Below, one piece after another: positions 16,213 through 24,836 of a stretch of 64,000 nucleotides of DNA. The stretch is from JAJTFA01 sp051715425. GTDB lineage: Bacteria > Bacteroidota > Bacteroidia > UKL13-3. A program made the translations under genes and the position numbers. Location: the NCBI GenBank assembly GCA_051715425.1, contig JBPXJS010000002.1, forward strand, positions 372,001 to 436,000, given 5' to 3'. Within the stretch, counting starts at the first letter, position 1, and each line of letters starts with the position of its first letter. The notes beneath the pieces were generated by a model, which was not told the DNA's origin, made no database searches, and saw nothing but the letters and a program-made list of their open reading frames with translations.

Positions 16213-18198
16213 ATGAATAAAGTAGTAAACATAAATTTAAACGGATTCATATTTAGCATTGATGAAAATGCGTATGAAAAACTGAAAGCTTACGTTGATG
16301 GTCTTCGTAAGCATTTTGCAGGCACTTCCGGAGCGGCTGAAATTATTTCTGATATTGAAACACGGATTGCAGAATTGCTGCAGATGAAAATTACCGACCG
16401 GTACAGTGTTGTTCAGATGTCGGACGTTGAAGAGGTAATTGCCTTAATGGGCGACCCACGTGAGATTGACGGAGATGAAAAAGAACAACCTGCCGCTACG
16501 GAAGAACCAGCCTCTTCTGCCCGCAACCAAAGCAGGAAATTGCGCAGAGACCCGAGAAATAAGGTAATAAGCGGTGTTTGTGCCGGTGTTGCCAATTATT
16601 TTGAGATTGACCCCATTATTCCGCGGGCTTTATTTCTCATTTCCTTTTTTGTGTTTGGCACGGGTATTCTGGTGTATGTTTTACTCTGGATTGCCACACC
16701 TGAAGCTACACCTGCCGAATTACCTGACCTGAATAAATCAGGTACCAAAAGGTTGTTCAGAGATCCGGATAGCAAAATGCTTGGAGGCGTATGCTCGGGT
16801 TTAGGATCCTACCTGGGTATTGATTCCGTATGGATAAGGGTTGGTTTTTTGGTTTCTTTTTTCGTTTTCGGATCTGGTTTGTTACTGTATTTTATTCTTT
16901 GGCTGGCCATTCCTAAAGCAAATACCGCTGCCGAAAAATTACAGATGAAAGGTGAACCGGTTGATGTAAATAATATTGAACGCAAAGTGCGCGAAGCATT
17001 TGAAGGCAGCAATGAGCATATTAAGGCTGGTGCCACTGCGGCAGCCAAAGGTATGGCTTCAGGGGTTGGTGCCGCTGGAGAAGTACTCGGTTCACTGATC
17101 AGAATTTTTGGACGATTGGTTGGTTTTGTACTCACCTCCGTTGGTGTTGGTTTAGGTGCATTAATTATAGTGATTATTGCCGGTGCCGGAGATATGGAAG
17201 AACTCAGTGAGTTTGTAAAGGTATTTACAGGAGACACGGTAGTTTATAGTGCCCTGATTTGGGGACTTGGATTGTTTATCCTCTCTTTTGCAGTGGCGGC
17301 AATTACCGCAGGTATCAGGCTGTTGTTTAACCTCAAGTATAAAATAAAAGTGCTTTCTCTGCTGTTTGGTGCCATTAATATTACAGGCATATTTCTAATG
17401 GTATATGCAGGTATAAAATACATTACCACCATTGATGAGGAGGAAACCATTACAGAGCAGGTAATTAAGTCAACATGCCCTGATACCCTTTACCTGATGT
17501 CAAATAACCGCAATGATACCACCAGTGAACATGTCATCAGAATAAGTGATGATGATGGTGACGAAATCATTCATTTTAATAAGGTAGATGATGGAATATG
17601 GCTTGGTGCAAATAGCCTTACTATGAAAGCTGCAAAGGATGATTCCTTAACGGTTCAAATGGTGAGGTCCTCACACGGTGCAACAGATACAGAAGCAAAG
17701 GAACTGGCATCAGCCATTGATTATAAAATAGAAATGAAGGACTCTCTTATATTATTGGATCCTCAGTTGCTGGTTACCAATCAGGTGTATAAATACCAGC
17801 ATGTATCACTGCGTTTAAAGGTTCCTGTTGGTACTGTTATAAAAGTAGACCCTAAAATCCTGGCCATGATTAACCGAAGTGATTTTCATGATGACGAGTT
17901 TGATTTGGGAGAAACCCTGGTAATGACCAAAAATGGATTGAAATGCCTTGATTGTGAAGATAACTGGGATGAAGATGAGGACGATAAAGAGGAAAGTATC
18001 AATATCAATATTGGCAAAGATGCCGAAGAAACAAAAGACGAAGAAGAAAACAGTGTGCATATTCAGATTGGCGGAAAAGATGATAAAGAAGAGGTGGTGG
18101 AAGTGAAAAAGAACAGCGATGGTACAATAACTGAGACCAAAGTAAAAGTGGTTGGACCGGTTACCATTACCAAAAAGGAAACAAAAAAGAAGAAATAA
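16213..18198 (+). CDS. PspC-domain membrane protein with two PspC repeats
   Basis: 661 residues. An N-terminal cytoplasmic segment (about 1-100) resembles the region found before PspC in Bacteroidota proteins. Two PspC repeats follow, each a GVCAGVANYFEIDP- or GVCSGLGSYLGIDS-type motif and a hydrophobic hairpin. Then come further helices (about 295-410), an extracytoplasmic beta-rich part and a charged tail rich in Asp, Glu and Lys ending KKETKKKK. PspC-type proteins sense or relieve envelope stress. The PadR partner ten bases upstream fits an envelope-stress module. ATG 16213 is preferred over an in-frame ATG at 16165, which lies inside the padR gene. Confidence 0.88.
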   Translation: MNKVVNINLNGFIFSIDENAYEKLKAYVDGLRKHFAGTSGAAEIISDIETRIAELLQMKITDRYSVVQMSDVEEVIALMGDPREIDGDEKEQPAATEEPASSARNQSRKLRRDPRNKVISGVCAGVANYFEIDPIIPRALFLISFFVFGTGILVYVLLWIATPEATPAELPDLNKSGTKRLFRDPDSKMLGGVCSGLGSYLGIDSVWIRVGFLVSFFVFGSGLLLYFILWLAIPKANTAAEKLQMKGEPVDVNNIERKVREAFEGSNEHIKAGATAAAKGMASGVGAAGEVLGSLIRIFGRLVGFVLTSVGVGLGALIIVIIAGAGDMEELSEFVKVFTGDTVVYSALIWGLGLFILSFAVAAITAGIRLLFNLKYKIKVLSLLFGAINITGIFLMVYAGIKYITTIDEEETITEQVIKSTCPDTLYLMSNNRNDTTSEHVIRISDDDGDEIIHFNKVDDGIWLGANSLTMKAAKDDSLTVQMVRSSHGATDTEAKELASAIDYKIEMKDSLILLDPQLLVTNQVYKYQHVSLRLKVPVGTVIKVDPKILAMINRSDFHDDEFDLGETLVMTKNGLKCLDCEDNWDEDEDDKEESININIGKDAEETKDEEENSVHIQIGGKDDKEEVVEVKKNSDGTITETKVKVVGPVTITKKETKKKK

Positions 18199-18216
18199 TA
18201 AATTGGCAAAAACAAT

Positions 18217-18252
18217 GGTCCGGTAATGCAAATTGCCGGACCTTGTTGTTTA
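18217..18252 (+). terminator. Terminator after the PspC gene
   Basis: GGTCCGGTAAT (18217-18227) pairs with ATTGCCGGACC (18232-18242, one G-U pair) around a four-base loop and is followed by TTGTTGTTT. It closes the PadR operon 18 bases past the stop. Confidence 0.75.
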
Positions 18253-18287
18253 ATTTCGTCATAAATGATAAAAAAATGGTCAAAAAA

Positions 18288-18317
18288 TTTGATAAAATGA
18301 CTAAAACTATATATTTG
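18288..18317 (+). promoter_or_regulatory. Promoter of the START-like gene
   Basis: TTTG (18288-18291), an 18-base spacer and TATATTTG (18310-18317) match the Bacteroidota consensus exactly, 35 bases before the ATG. Confidence 0.75.
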
Positions 18318-18352
18318 CCCTTACCCAATAAACAAGTGTTATCCTTTTTTAA

Positions 18353-18733
18353 ATGAATAAGAAGAAAAAAATTAGAATGGAGTTTCCGATTAAGGCTTCT
18401 CCTGCATTGGTTTACAATTGCATCAGCACACCATCCGGCTTATCGCAATGGTTTGCCGATGATGTAGATATTTATAATAATTTTTATAAGTTTAAATGGG
18501 GTAAAGATGAGCAGATTGCCGAGTTAATGAAGAAGAGTGCCAATAAGAGCATCAAATTCAAATGGAGCGATGCCAAAGGAGAAGAATATTTCGAGTTTGA
18601 AATTATTATAGATGAGTTAACCGATGATGTAGCTCTTGTCATAACAGATTTTGTAGATCCGGCAGATGAAAAAAATGCCATGCAACTCTGGGATAGTCAG
18701 GTGCATGATCTGAAAATGTCTTTAGGAGCCTGA
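18353..18733 (+). CDS. START-like (SRPBCC fold) domain protein
   Basis: 126 residues resembling AHSA1/START-type helix-grip proteins: FPIKASPALVYNCISTPSGLSQWFADDVD is the typical opening, and the end LWDSQVHDLKMSLGA gives the long C-terminal helix. A lysine-rich start (MNKKKKIRMEF) is typical of the Bacteroidota subgroup. The family binds small hydrophobic ligands or acts in ATPase activation; the ligand here is unknown. It has its own consensus promoter and its stop codon is built into the stem of its own terminator. Confidence 0.82.
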   Translation: MNKKKKIRMEFPIKASPALVYNCISTPSGLSQWFADDVDIYNNFYKFKWGKDEQIAELMKKSANKSIKFKWSDAKGEEYFEFEIIIDELTDDVALVITDFVDPADEKNAMQLWDSQVHDLKMSLGA

Positions 18734-18756
18734 TTGTTCAGGCTTTCTTTTTTTTT
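18727..18756 (+). terminator. Terminator overlapping two convergent gene ends
   Basis: AGCCTGA (18727-18733) pairs with TCAGGCT (18738-18744) around TTGT, followed by a T-run to 18756. The stop codon of the START-like gene and, on the other strand, that of the convergent hypothetical gene both lie in the stem. Confidence 0.8.
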
Positions 18757-19337
18757 ATCTCTATTCGTTTCTCCAGTTCTCCAAGCCATTTTTTACTGAT
18801 TTCTCCAATGCGATGGTGGTCTTTCAGTTTCACCTTCGTAGCCAGGTGGATGTAATTATTCTGATCTGCAATGGCTCCAAGCTTTTTGGTACTAAGGTCC
18901 TTTAGTTTTATCCAACTCTTGTGATCCAGGTCATTTTCCCAAAGTTTTTTGTCACTTTTATTAATATAACTTCCCTTTAATCCATTAATATTCAGATTGG
19001 TTGTATACTCTTTTTTAATATAAAAGTGTAGCACAAAATAATGCCCCCACCAAAACATCATCCTAAACAAAACAGGAAAATCCTGTCCCTTAATTTGAGG
19101 GGTGTCCATTACCAGATACGGCATACCTCTGTAATTGTCACCACGGCTAAGTTTACCGGCAATGGGCTCGTTTTTGTTTATTAACAGCAGGTTATGGTGT
19201 TTTTCTGCCACACCAGGTGTAATATCCTGTAAGGTTTTAATGAGTTTTTTGATAATAATTTGTTTGGTTAACGGATACTCAGCACTACCTGCAAAAAGCA
19301 GTTCTTTTTTTGTCAGATTTATTGTCGATTTTCGCAT
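18738..19337 (-). CDS. Conserved-looking hypothetical protein
   Basis: 199 residues, basic, no signal peptide or membrane helix. Notable segments are NLTKKELLFAGSAEYPLTKQI near the start, NYRGMPYLVMDTPQIKGQDF and FRMMFWWGHYFVLHFYIKKEY in the centre, and a lysine-rich C-terminus. I do not recognise the family. The regular amino-acid composition, the lack of overlap with other genes and the convergent terminator make it a real gene. It is divergent from the LptF/G permease gene 25 bases away. Confidence 0.7.
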   Translation of the reverse strand: MRKSTINLTKKELLFAGSAEYPLTKQIIIKKLIKTLQDITPGVAEKHHNLLLINKNEPIAGKLSRGDNYRGMPYLVMDTPQIKGQDFPVLFRMMFWWGHYFVLHFYIKKEYTTNLNINGLKGSYINKSDKKLWENDLDHKSWIKLKDLSTKKLGAIADQNNYIHLATKVKLKDHHRIGEISKKWLGELEKRIEIKKKKA

Positions 19338-19362
19338 GTTGTAAAGCTAATCTAAATTTCTG

Positions 19363-20784
19363 TTGAATAAGTTAAGTATTCTCATTTCCAAACAGTTTTT
19401 CAAATCCTTTATTCCCACTTTTCTGGTGGTATTGTTTATTCTGCTTATGCAGTTTATCTGGCTTTATATAGATGATCTGGCAGGCAAGGGATTAAGTTGG
19501 CTGGTTATTACCAAGCTCATGTTTTTCTTTTCGGCAAGCATTATCCCGCTGGCTTTGCCTTTATCTATTTTATTGGCCTCCATCATGACCTTTGGAAACC
19601 TTGGCGAAACATACGAACTAATTGCAGCCAAGGCGGCCGGTGTTTCTATATGGCGCATATTTCGTCCCATGTTTGCCATCGTTTTTATGCTGGCCATTTT
19701 TGGTTTTTTTGTTTCCAATGTGCTTATTCCTCAGGCTACCCTAAAATACAGGGCATTGCTCTACGATATCAAGCAACAAAAACCAACCCTGCTTATAAAG
19801 GATGGCGTATTTTACAATGGTATTGAGGGAATAAGTATGAGGGTGGGGCGCAAAGATCCGCAAACGGGCGAGTTGTTCGATATTATCATTTACGATAACA
19901 GGGGTGGGGAGCAAAATCCGGTAATTGTTACCGCTCAAAGGGGAACCATGCATATGAGTGAAGACGACAGGTATATGTTTTTTAATCTCTTTAATGGTTC
20001 CCGTTATGAAGAGATGGATAAACAAAGCAATTATTACAGGTCATTCCCTCACCTGAGTGTTTCTTTTGCTGAAGAAGAAGTGGTGTTTGATATGTATGCC
20101 TTTAATCTCAACAGAACAGATGAAAGCATGTTTAAAGATGGCTACCAAATGCTTAATGTGCTTGAACTTCAGGTGAAAATTGACTCTTTATCCAAATTAC
20201 TAACCACCAAGTTTAAGCATACGTACAACTATGCTGATATGTATTACCGCATTAATGATTCTATGTATGCGCAGGTAAAACCGGCAACGGTAAAAACACC
20301 TGTTGCTGTATTGGCCGACAGTTTACAAGACAGGAAAAAGGAGGCCACTTCACTTGCCCTAACCAATGCCCGTTCCATGAAATCGATCATAGATTTTGTG
20401 GTTTCCGATACCAAGGATACAGAAAAAATGATTATCAGATACAGAATGGAGTGGCATAGGAAATTTACGCTTGCAGTAGCCTGTATTATTATGTTTTTTG
20501 TGGGTGCCCCTTTGGGTAGTATTATCCGTAAAGGTGGATTTGGAATGCCTGTGGTTATATCGGTACTGCTTTATATATTCTTTCATATCATGTCAATTGC
20601 CGGAGAAAAAATGGCAAGAACCGAATCGGCCAGCCCCGCTTTTGGTATGTGGTTATCTATTCTGGTTTTGTTACCTATAGGTATTTTCTTAACCTATCAG
20701 GCGGCCAATGATTCCGGTTTGTTTGATAAATCGGCCTGGGTTAATTTAGTAAAGCGTTTTTTCAGGAGAAATACCGCTGCATGA
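19363..20784 (+). CDS. LptF/LptG-family lipopolysaccharide export permease
   Basis: 473 residues with the YjgP/YjgQ layout: three N-terminal helices (about 10-120), a periplasmic beta-jellyroll domain (about 125-340, with an extra helical stretch typical of Bacteroidota) and three C-terminal helices. Conserved segments are PTFLVVLFILLMQF at the start, GETYELIAAKAAGVSIWRIF in the coupling loop region and FFVGAPLGSIIRKGGFGMP late. LptF/G with LptB2 extracts LPS and pushes it onto the periplasmic bridge. Only one such gene is here. The start is TTG at 19363, needed for the usual ILISKQFFKSF N-terminus. It overlaps the next gene by four bases. Confidence 0.88.
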   Translation: MNKLSILISKQFFKSFIPTFLVVLFILLMQFIWLYIDDLAGKGLSWLVITKLMFFFSASIIPLALPLSILLASIMTFGNLGETYELIAAKAAGVSIWRIFRPMFAIVFMLAIFGFFVSNVLIPQATLKYRALLYDIKQQKPTLLIKDGVFYNGIEGISMRVGRKDPQTGELFDIIIYDNRGGEQNPVIVTAQRGTMHMSEDDRYMFFNLFNGSRYEEMDKQSNYYRSFPHLSVSFAEEEVVFDMYAFNLNRTDESMFKDGYQMLNVLELQVKIDSLSKLLTTKFKHTYNYADMYYRINDSMYAQVKPATVKTPVAVLADSLQDRKKEATSLALTNARSMKSIIDFVVSDTKDTEKMIIRYRMEWHRKFTLAVACIIMFFVGAPLGSIIRKGGFGMPVVISVLLYIFFHIMSIAGEKMARTESASPAFGMWLSILVLLPIGIFLTYQAANDSGLFDKSAWVNLVKRFFRRNTAA

Positions 20785-21977
20785 GTTTACGTGTTTTACA
20801 GTTAATGAACCGTGTTCCATGGCCTTTAAAAGACGGAGGCGCTATCGGATATTATAATTACACCAAAGGTTATGCTGAAGCCGGATGCAAGGTTACCGTA
20901 GCCGCTTTAAATACCAGCCGCCACCATGTTGCCACTTTGCCTGAGGAGTTAACACGATATGCAGTATGGCATATTACGGATATCAATACAGATGTAAAGC
21001 CCATTCCGGCTTTTTTCAATTTATTTACCCATACTTCATATCACGTATCAAGGTTTAACAGCCCGGCTTTTTTATTAAACGTAAAACAGCTTTTAAAGGA
21101 GCAGGAATTTGATGTAATTGTATTTGAAAGCCTGTTTATGGCTGGATATCTGGATGAAATAAAACCATTAACCAATGCCCTTCTGGTATTAAGAGAACAC
21201 AATATAGAGCATCATATATGGCAACTGCTGGCAACTAATGAAAAAAATCCATTGAAAAAATGGTACCTCTCTTTACTTGCCAAAAGGCTCGAAAGGTTTG
21301 AACGAAACAGCCTGAATAAATTTGATGGTTTAACCACGGTAACGGAGGATGATGCAGCAGCATTGAAAAAAATGGGATGCCGTAAACCCGTATTTGTTTC
21401 CCCGGCCGGTGTTGACTGCAGCAAGTTTTTGGCTACCCATAACGGAAAAAACAGCCATCTCTTTTTTCTCGGTTCACTGGAATGGCTACCCAATATTGAA
21501 GGCTTAGAATGGTTTATCCAATCCGTTTGGCCCCTTATAAAAAACGAGCCTGCCTTGGGTGGTTGTGAAGTGGCCGGGCGTAATATGCCGGCTCGTTTGA
21601 AACAATTTTCAGATGACAAACTGGCCATGATTGGCGAGGTAGATGATGCCTTAGCTTTTATGCAGGATAAACAATTGATGATTGTACCTTTGTTTTCCGG
21701 AAGTGGAATAAGGGTAAAAATCCTTGAAGGGATGGCAATGGGTAAAACCATTATTTGTACAGCACTGGCAATGCAGGGAATTGAATGCGACAACGGGGTT
21801 CATTTAATCGTTGCTAATTCTCCGGATGAGTTTGCAGCTGCCATCAAACGATGTTTGAATGATGAAACACTTAGCAGGCAAATTGGCAGCAATGCACGGA
21901 GATTGGTAGAGGAAAAATATGAAAATAAAAAACTGATTAATCATATACTTGAATTTTATAAGCAACAAATACAATGA
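20781..21977 (+). CDS. GT-B glycosyltransferase (family 1/4 type)
   Basis: 398 residues with two Rossmann halves. The N-terminal half opens LRVLQLMNRVPWPLKDGGAI, and the C-terminal half has the donor-site run FLGSLEWLPNIEGLEWF, then VPLFSGSGIRVKILEGMAMGK, in which the glutamate of the family EX7E-like motif can be seen. It likely adds a sugar to a surface polysaccharide or lipid precursor at the cytoplasmic face. It overlaps both neighbours by four bases (ATGA), so it is translationally coupled to the LPS permease gene and to ribBA. Confidence 0.88.
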   Translation: MSLRVLQLMNRVPWPLKDGGAIGYYNYTKGYAEAGCKVTVAALNTSRHHVATLPEELTRYAVWHITDINTDVKPIPAFFNLFTHTSYHVSRFNSPAFLLNVKQLLKEQEFDVIVFESLFMAGYLDEIKPLTNALLVLREHNIEHHIWQLLATNEKNPLKKWYLSLLAKRLERFERNSLNKFDGLTTVTEDDAAALKKMGCRKPVFVSPAGVDCSKFLATHNGKNSHLFFLGSLEWLPNIEGLEWFIQSVWPLIKNEPALGGCEVAGRNMPARLKQFSDDKLAMIGEVDDALAFMQDKQLMIVPLFSGSGIRVKILEGMAMGKTIICTALAMQGIECDNGVHLIVANSPDEFAAAIKRCLNDETLSRQIGSNARRLVEEKYENKKLINHILEFYKQQIQ

Positions 21978-23182
21978 AAACGGAATATACTTTTAATACC
22001 ATTGATGAGGCGATTGAGGAAATCAAAAACGGAAAACTGGTAATTGTGGTTGATGATGAAGACCGCGAAAATGAAGGCGATTTTTTAACGGCTGCAAAAA
22101 ATGTGACCCCGGAGGTAATTAATTTTATGGCTACCCACGGAAGGGGATTAATCTGTACCCCGCTTACCGAAGAACGTTGCAACCAGTTGGGATTAAACAT
22201 GATGGTAACTGATAATAATGCCGTACATGAAACAGCATTTACCATTTCAGTTGATTTGCTTGGCAAGGGTTGTACCACAGGCATATCAGCACAGGACAGA
22301 GCCAAAACCGTTCAGGCATTAATTGATCCGGAAACCAAACCGGATGATTTGGGAAAACCGGGTCATATATTTCCGCTAAAGGCCCAGGCCGATGGGGTAT
22401 TGAGAAGAGCCGGACACACAGAAGCGGCTATTGACCTTGCCCGTTTGGCAGGTTTTGAGCCGGCAGGTTGTATAGTGGAGATTCTGAATGAAGATGGTAG
22501 CATGGCCCGGTTGCCCGATCTGATAAAGGTTGCGGAGCGGTTTAACCTGAAGCTGATTACCATAAAAGACCTGATTGAATACCGCCTTCAAAAAGAATCG
22601 CTTATTAAAAGAATAATATCGGTAGAAATGCCTACCAAACACGGTGATTTTGAATTAATCGCTTTTCAGCAAAAGGATACCGGACAGGAACATCTGGTGC
22701 TGAAAAAAGGCAATTGGGATCCCTCTGAACCGATATTGGTTAGGGTTCACTCTTCCTGCGTAACTGGCGATATTTTTCACTCCATGCGATGTGATTGCGG
22801 AGAGCAGTTGCAGGCGGCAATGGAAATGGTGGAAAGTGAAGGAAAGGGTGTTATTCTGTACATTAACCAGGAGGGAAGAGGAATTGGTTTAATAAATAAA
22901 TTGAAGGCATATAAACTTCAGGAACAGGGTTTGGATACCGTAGAAGCCAACCTTAAACTCGGTTTTAAAATGGATGAAAGAGATTACGGAGTAGGAGCGC
23001 AAATATTAAGAGATGTTGGCGTTCATAAAATGCGCCTAATGACCAATAACCCAACCAAAAGAGCCGGGCTTATCGGTTACGGACTGGAGATTGTGGAGAA
23101 TGTTCCTATCCGTTCAAAACCAAATGAACACAACGCCAAATACCTCGAAACAAAACAAAAAAGAATGGGGCACGAAATGTAA
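21974..23182 (+). CDS. ribBA: Bifunctional DHBP synthase / GTP cyclohydrolase II
   Basis: 402 residues carrying two enzymes of riboflavin synthesis. Residues about 1-205 are 3,4-dihydroxy-2-butanone-4-phosphate synthase (VDDEDRENEGDFLTAA, THGRGLICTPL, GHTEAAIDLARLAG). Residues about 210-402 are GTP cyclohydrolase II with the zinc site SSCVTGDIFHSMRCDCGEQL and the active-site segment NQEGRGIGLINK. Both halves look intact. It overlaps the glycosyltransferase gene by four bases. No other riboflavin genes and no FMN riboswitch-like leader were seen here. Confidence 0.96.
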   Translation: MKTEYTFNTIDEAIEEIKNGKLVIVVDDEDRENEGDFLTAAKNVTPEVINFMATHGRGLICTPLTEERCNQLGLNMMVTDNNAVHETAFTISVDLLGKGCTTGISAQDRAKTVQALIDPETKPDDLGKPGHIFPLKAQADGVLRRAGHTEAAIDLARLAGFEPAGCIVEILNEDGSMARLPDLIKVAERFNLKLITIKDLIEYRLQKESLIKRIISVEMPTKHGDFELIAFQQKDTGQEHLVLKKGNWDPSEPILVRVHSSCVTGDIFHSMRCDCGEQLQAAMEMVESEGKGVILYINQEGRGIGLINKLKAYKLQEQGLDTVEANLKLGFKMDERDYGVGAQILRDVGVHKMRLMTNNPTKRAGLIGYGLEIVENVPIRSKPNEHNAKYLETKQKRMGHEM

Positions 23183-23209
23183 AAGTGCTTTCCTATTTGT
23201 TCAATAAAT

Positions 23210-23605
23210 ATGGATGCAGATAAATTTAAAGCTGGCGATATAAAGGTGTTTGAAAAAAAGGTGGTGCCTGAGGATACAGCCACTTTTGATGCAGGTCAGG
23301 TGCACCCTGTGTATGCCACTTTTGCCCTTGGCAGAGATGCAGAGTGGGTTTGCCGGTTATTTGTTCTTGAAATGAAAACAGCAGAAGAAGAGGGCATAGG
23401 TACTTTTCTTCATGTAGATCATCATTCTCCAGCACTGGTGGGACAAACAGTGAGGTTTACAGCCACCCTCAAACATATTATAGGTAATCATGTAGTTTGT
23501 ACTTATGAGGCACATGTAAATGAACGCCTTATTGCAACAGGAGAAACCGGGCAGAAAATTTTAAGAAAAGAAAAATTACATTCGCTTTTTAATAACCTTA
23601 CTTAA
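23210..23605 (+). CDS. Hotdog-fold thioesterase-like protein
   Basis: 131 residues of the single hotdog type that includes fluoroacetyl-CoA thioesterase-like proteins: VHPVYATFALGRDAEWVCRLFVLEM gives the hotdog helix region, and GTFLHVDHHSPALVGQTVRFTATL the strands carrying a His. The likely activity is hydrolysis of an acyl-CoA thioester in the cytoplasm; the substrate is unknown. It is followed after four bases by an SDR gene, and the two may act in the same fatty-acid or degradation step. Confidence 0.8.
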   Translation: MDADKFKAGDIKVFEKKVVPEDTATFDAGQVHPVYATFALGRDAEWVCRLFVLEMKTAEEEGIGTFLHVDHHSPALVGQTVRFTATLKHIIGNHVVCTYEAHVNERLIATGETGQKILRKEKLHSLFNNLT

Positions 23606-23609
23606 CCAG

Positions 23610-24398
23610 ATGCAAATTGATTTACATGGAAAAAACGCATTGGTATGCGGAGCATCCAGAGGCATAGGCAATGCTATAGCCTTACTTTATGCAAAGCTTG
23701 GAGCCAATGTTACCCTCGTGGCACGCAACGGGGCTATACTGGAACGAATGATCCGCGACCTGGATACAACAAAAGGACAACAGCATGATTTTATAGCTGC
23801 CGATTTTTCCAAGCCGGAAGAATTGAAGGAAAAAGTGCTTATGAAAATTCATGAACCAAAGGTGTATCATATTCTGGTAAACAATACCGGTGGACCACCA
23901 GCTGGTTTGGCAATTGATGCCGAATTACACGAATACACAGCCGCTTTTACCAATCACCTTTTATGTAATCAGGTACTGGTGCAATGTGTGCTTGATGGCA
24001 TGAGAGCAAGCGGATACGGCCGCATTATTAATATCATCTCCACCTCCGTTAAAGCACCGCTAAAGGGTTTGGGAGTAAGCAATACCATTCGCGGAGCTGT
24101 TGGCAACTGGGCCAAAACCGTTGCCAATGAGTTGGGCCCTTATGGAATTACAGTAAACAATATTTTACCCGGAGCTACAGCTACCGATCGTTTAAAGCAG
24201 ATTATTGAAGGCAAAGCATCAAAACAAAACCACAGCATTGATGAGGTGAATAAAGAAATGATGGAGGAGATTCCTCTCGGAAGATTTGCCTCACCTGAAG
24301 AAACTGCTTATGCCGCTGCGTTTCTTGCAAGTGAATATGCGGCATATATAACAGGAATAAATTTACCGGTTGACGGAGGACGCACACCATGCCTGTAA
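23610..24398 (+). CDS. SDR-family oxidoreductase with atypical active site
   Basis: 262 residues with a clear Rossmann fold: NADP-binding LVCGASRGIGNAIALLYAKLG near the start, NNTGGPPAG for the central NNAG motif, and the ending GINLPVDGGRTPCL. The usual catalytic YxxxK is missing: after the serine of IINIISTSV the aligned segment reads LGVSNTIRGAVGNWAKTVA, with Asn and Arg where Tyr and Lys are expected. Such atypical FabG-like SDRs occur in several phyla and their activity is poorly defined. It overlaps the following lipoprotein gene by ten bases. Confidence 0.88.
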   Translation: MQIDLHGKNALVCGASRGIGNAIALLYAKLGANVTLVARNGAILERMIRDLDTTKGQQHDFIAADFSKPEELKEKVLMKIHEPKVYHILVNNTGGPPAGLAIDAELHEYTAAFTNHLLCNQVLVQCVLDGMRASGYGRIINIISTSVKAPLKGLGVSNTIRGAVGNWAKTVANELGPYGITVNNILPGATATDRLKQIIEGKASKQNHSIDEVNKEMMEEIPLGRFASPEETAYAAAFLASEYAAYITGINLPVDGGRTPCL

Positions 24399-24826
24399 TT
24401 CAAAAGATACTTATTCTGTCGGCTTTGTGTATATTCATTATAACACCAGGTTGCAAAGACGATGAAGAAAAGAAAACAAGTTATTTCAAATGCAATATCA
24501 ATGGCCAGCCATTTGTAAGCGGAAGTGACGCACTGGATGCATCAGCCAGTTATCAGCTATCATCTCCGGAAATGACTTATATATACGGCAAAAATGGTGG
24601 TAATGAAGTAAGGCTATCTGTAATGGTGCCAAGAGGCACAACTGGGAGTTTTGAAAGACCGGTTGCTGCCATTTCCTACACCGGGTTGGGCGGGTATGCC
24701 GATACTGTAATGGTCTCATTCACCACTCATACAAACAATGAAGTTTCAGGAACCTTTTCAGGCAAATTCAGCAACCAGCCGGAAACCGTTTTTACCAATG
24801 GAGAATTTAAAATTTACTTACCTTAA
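24389..24826 (+). CDS. Lipoprotein, DUF6252-like
   Basis: 145 residues. The signal peptide ends in ITPGCKDDEE, a lipobox followed by acidic residues, as in Bacteroidota surface-exposed lipoproteins. The rest is a small beta-rich domain (FKCNINGQPFVSGSDALDA, VSGTFSGKFSNQ, GEFKIYLP) resembling proteins annotated DUF6252. Function is unknown. The start codon lies inside the end of the SDR gene, so translation is probably coupled. Confidence 0.75.
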   Translation: MPVIQKILILSALCIFIITPGCKDDEEKKTSYFKCNINGQPFVSGSDALDASASYQLSSPEMTYIYGKNGGNEVRLSVMVPRGTTGSFERPVAAISYTGLGGYADTVMVSFTTHTNNEVSGTFSGKFSNQPETVFTNGEFKIYLP

Positions 24827-24836
24827 TTTATAACAA

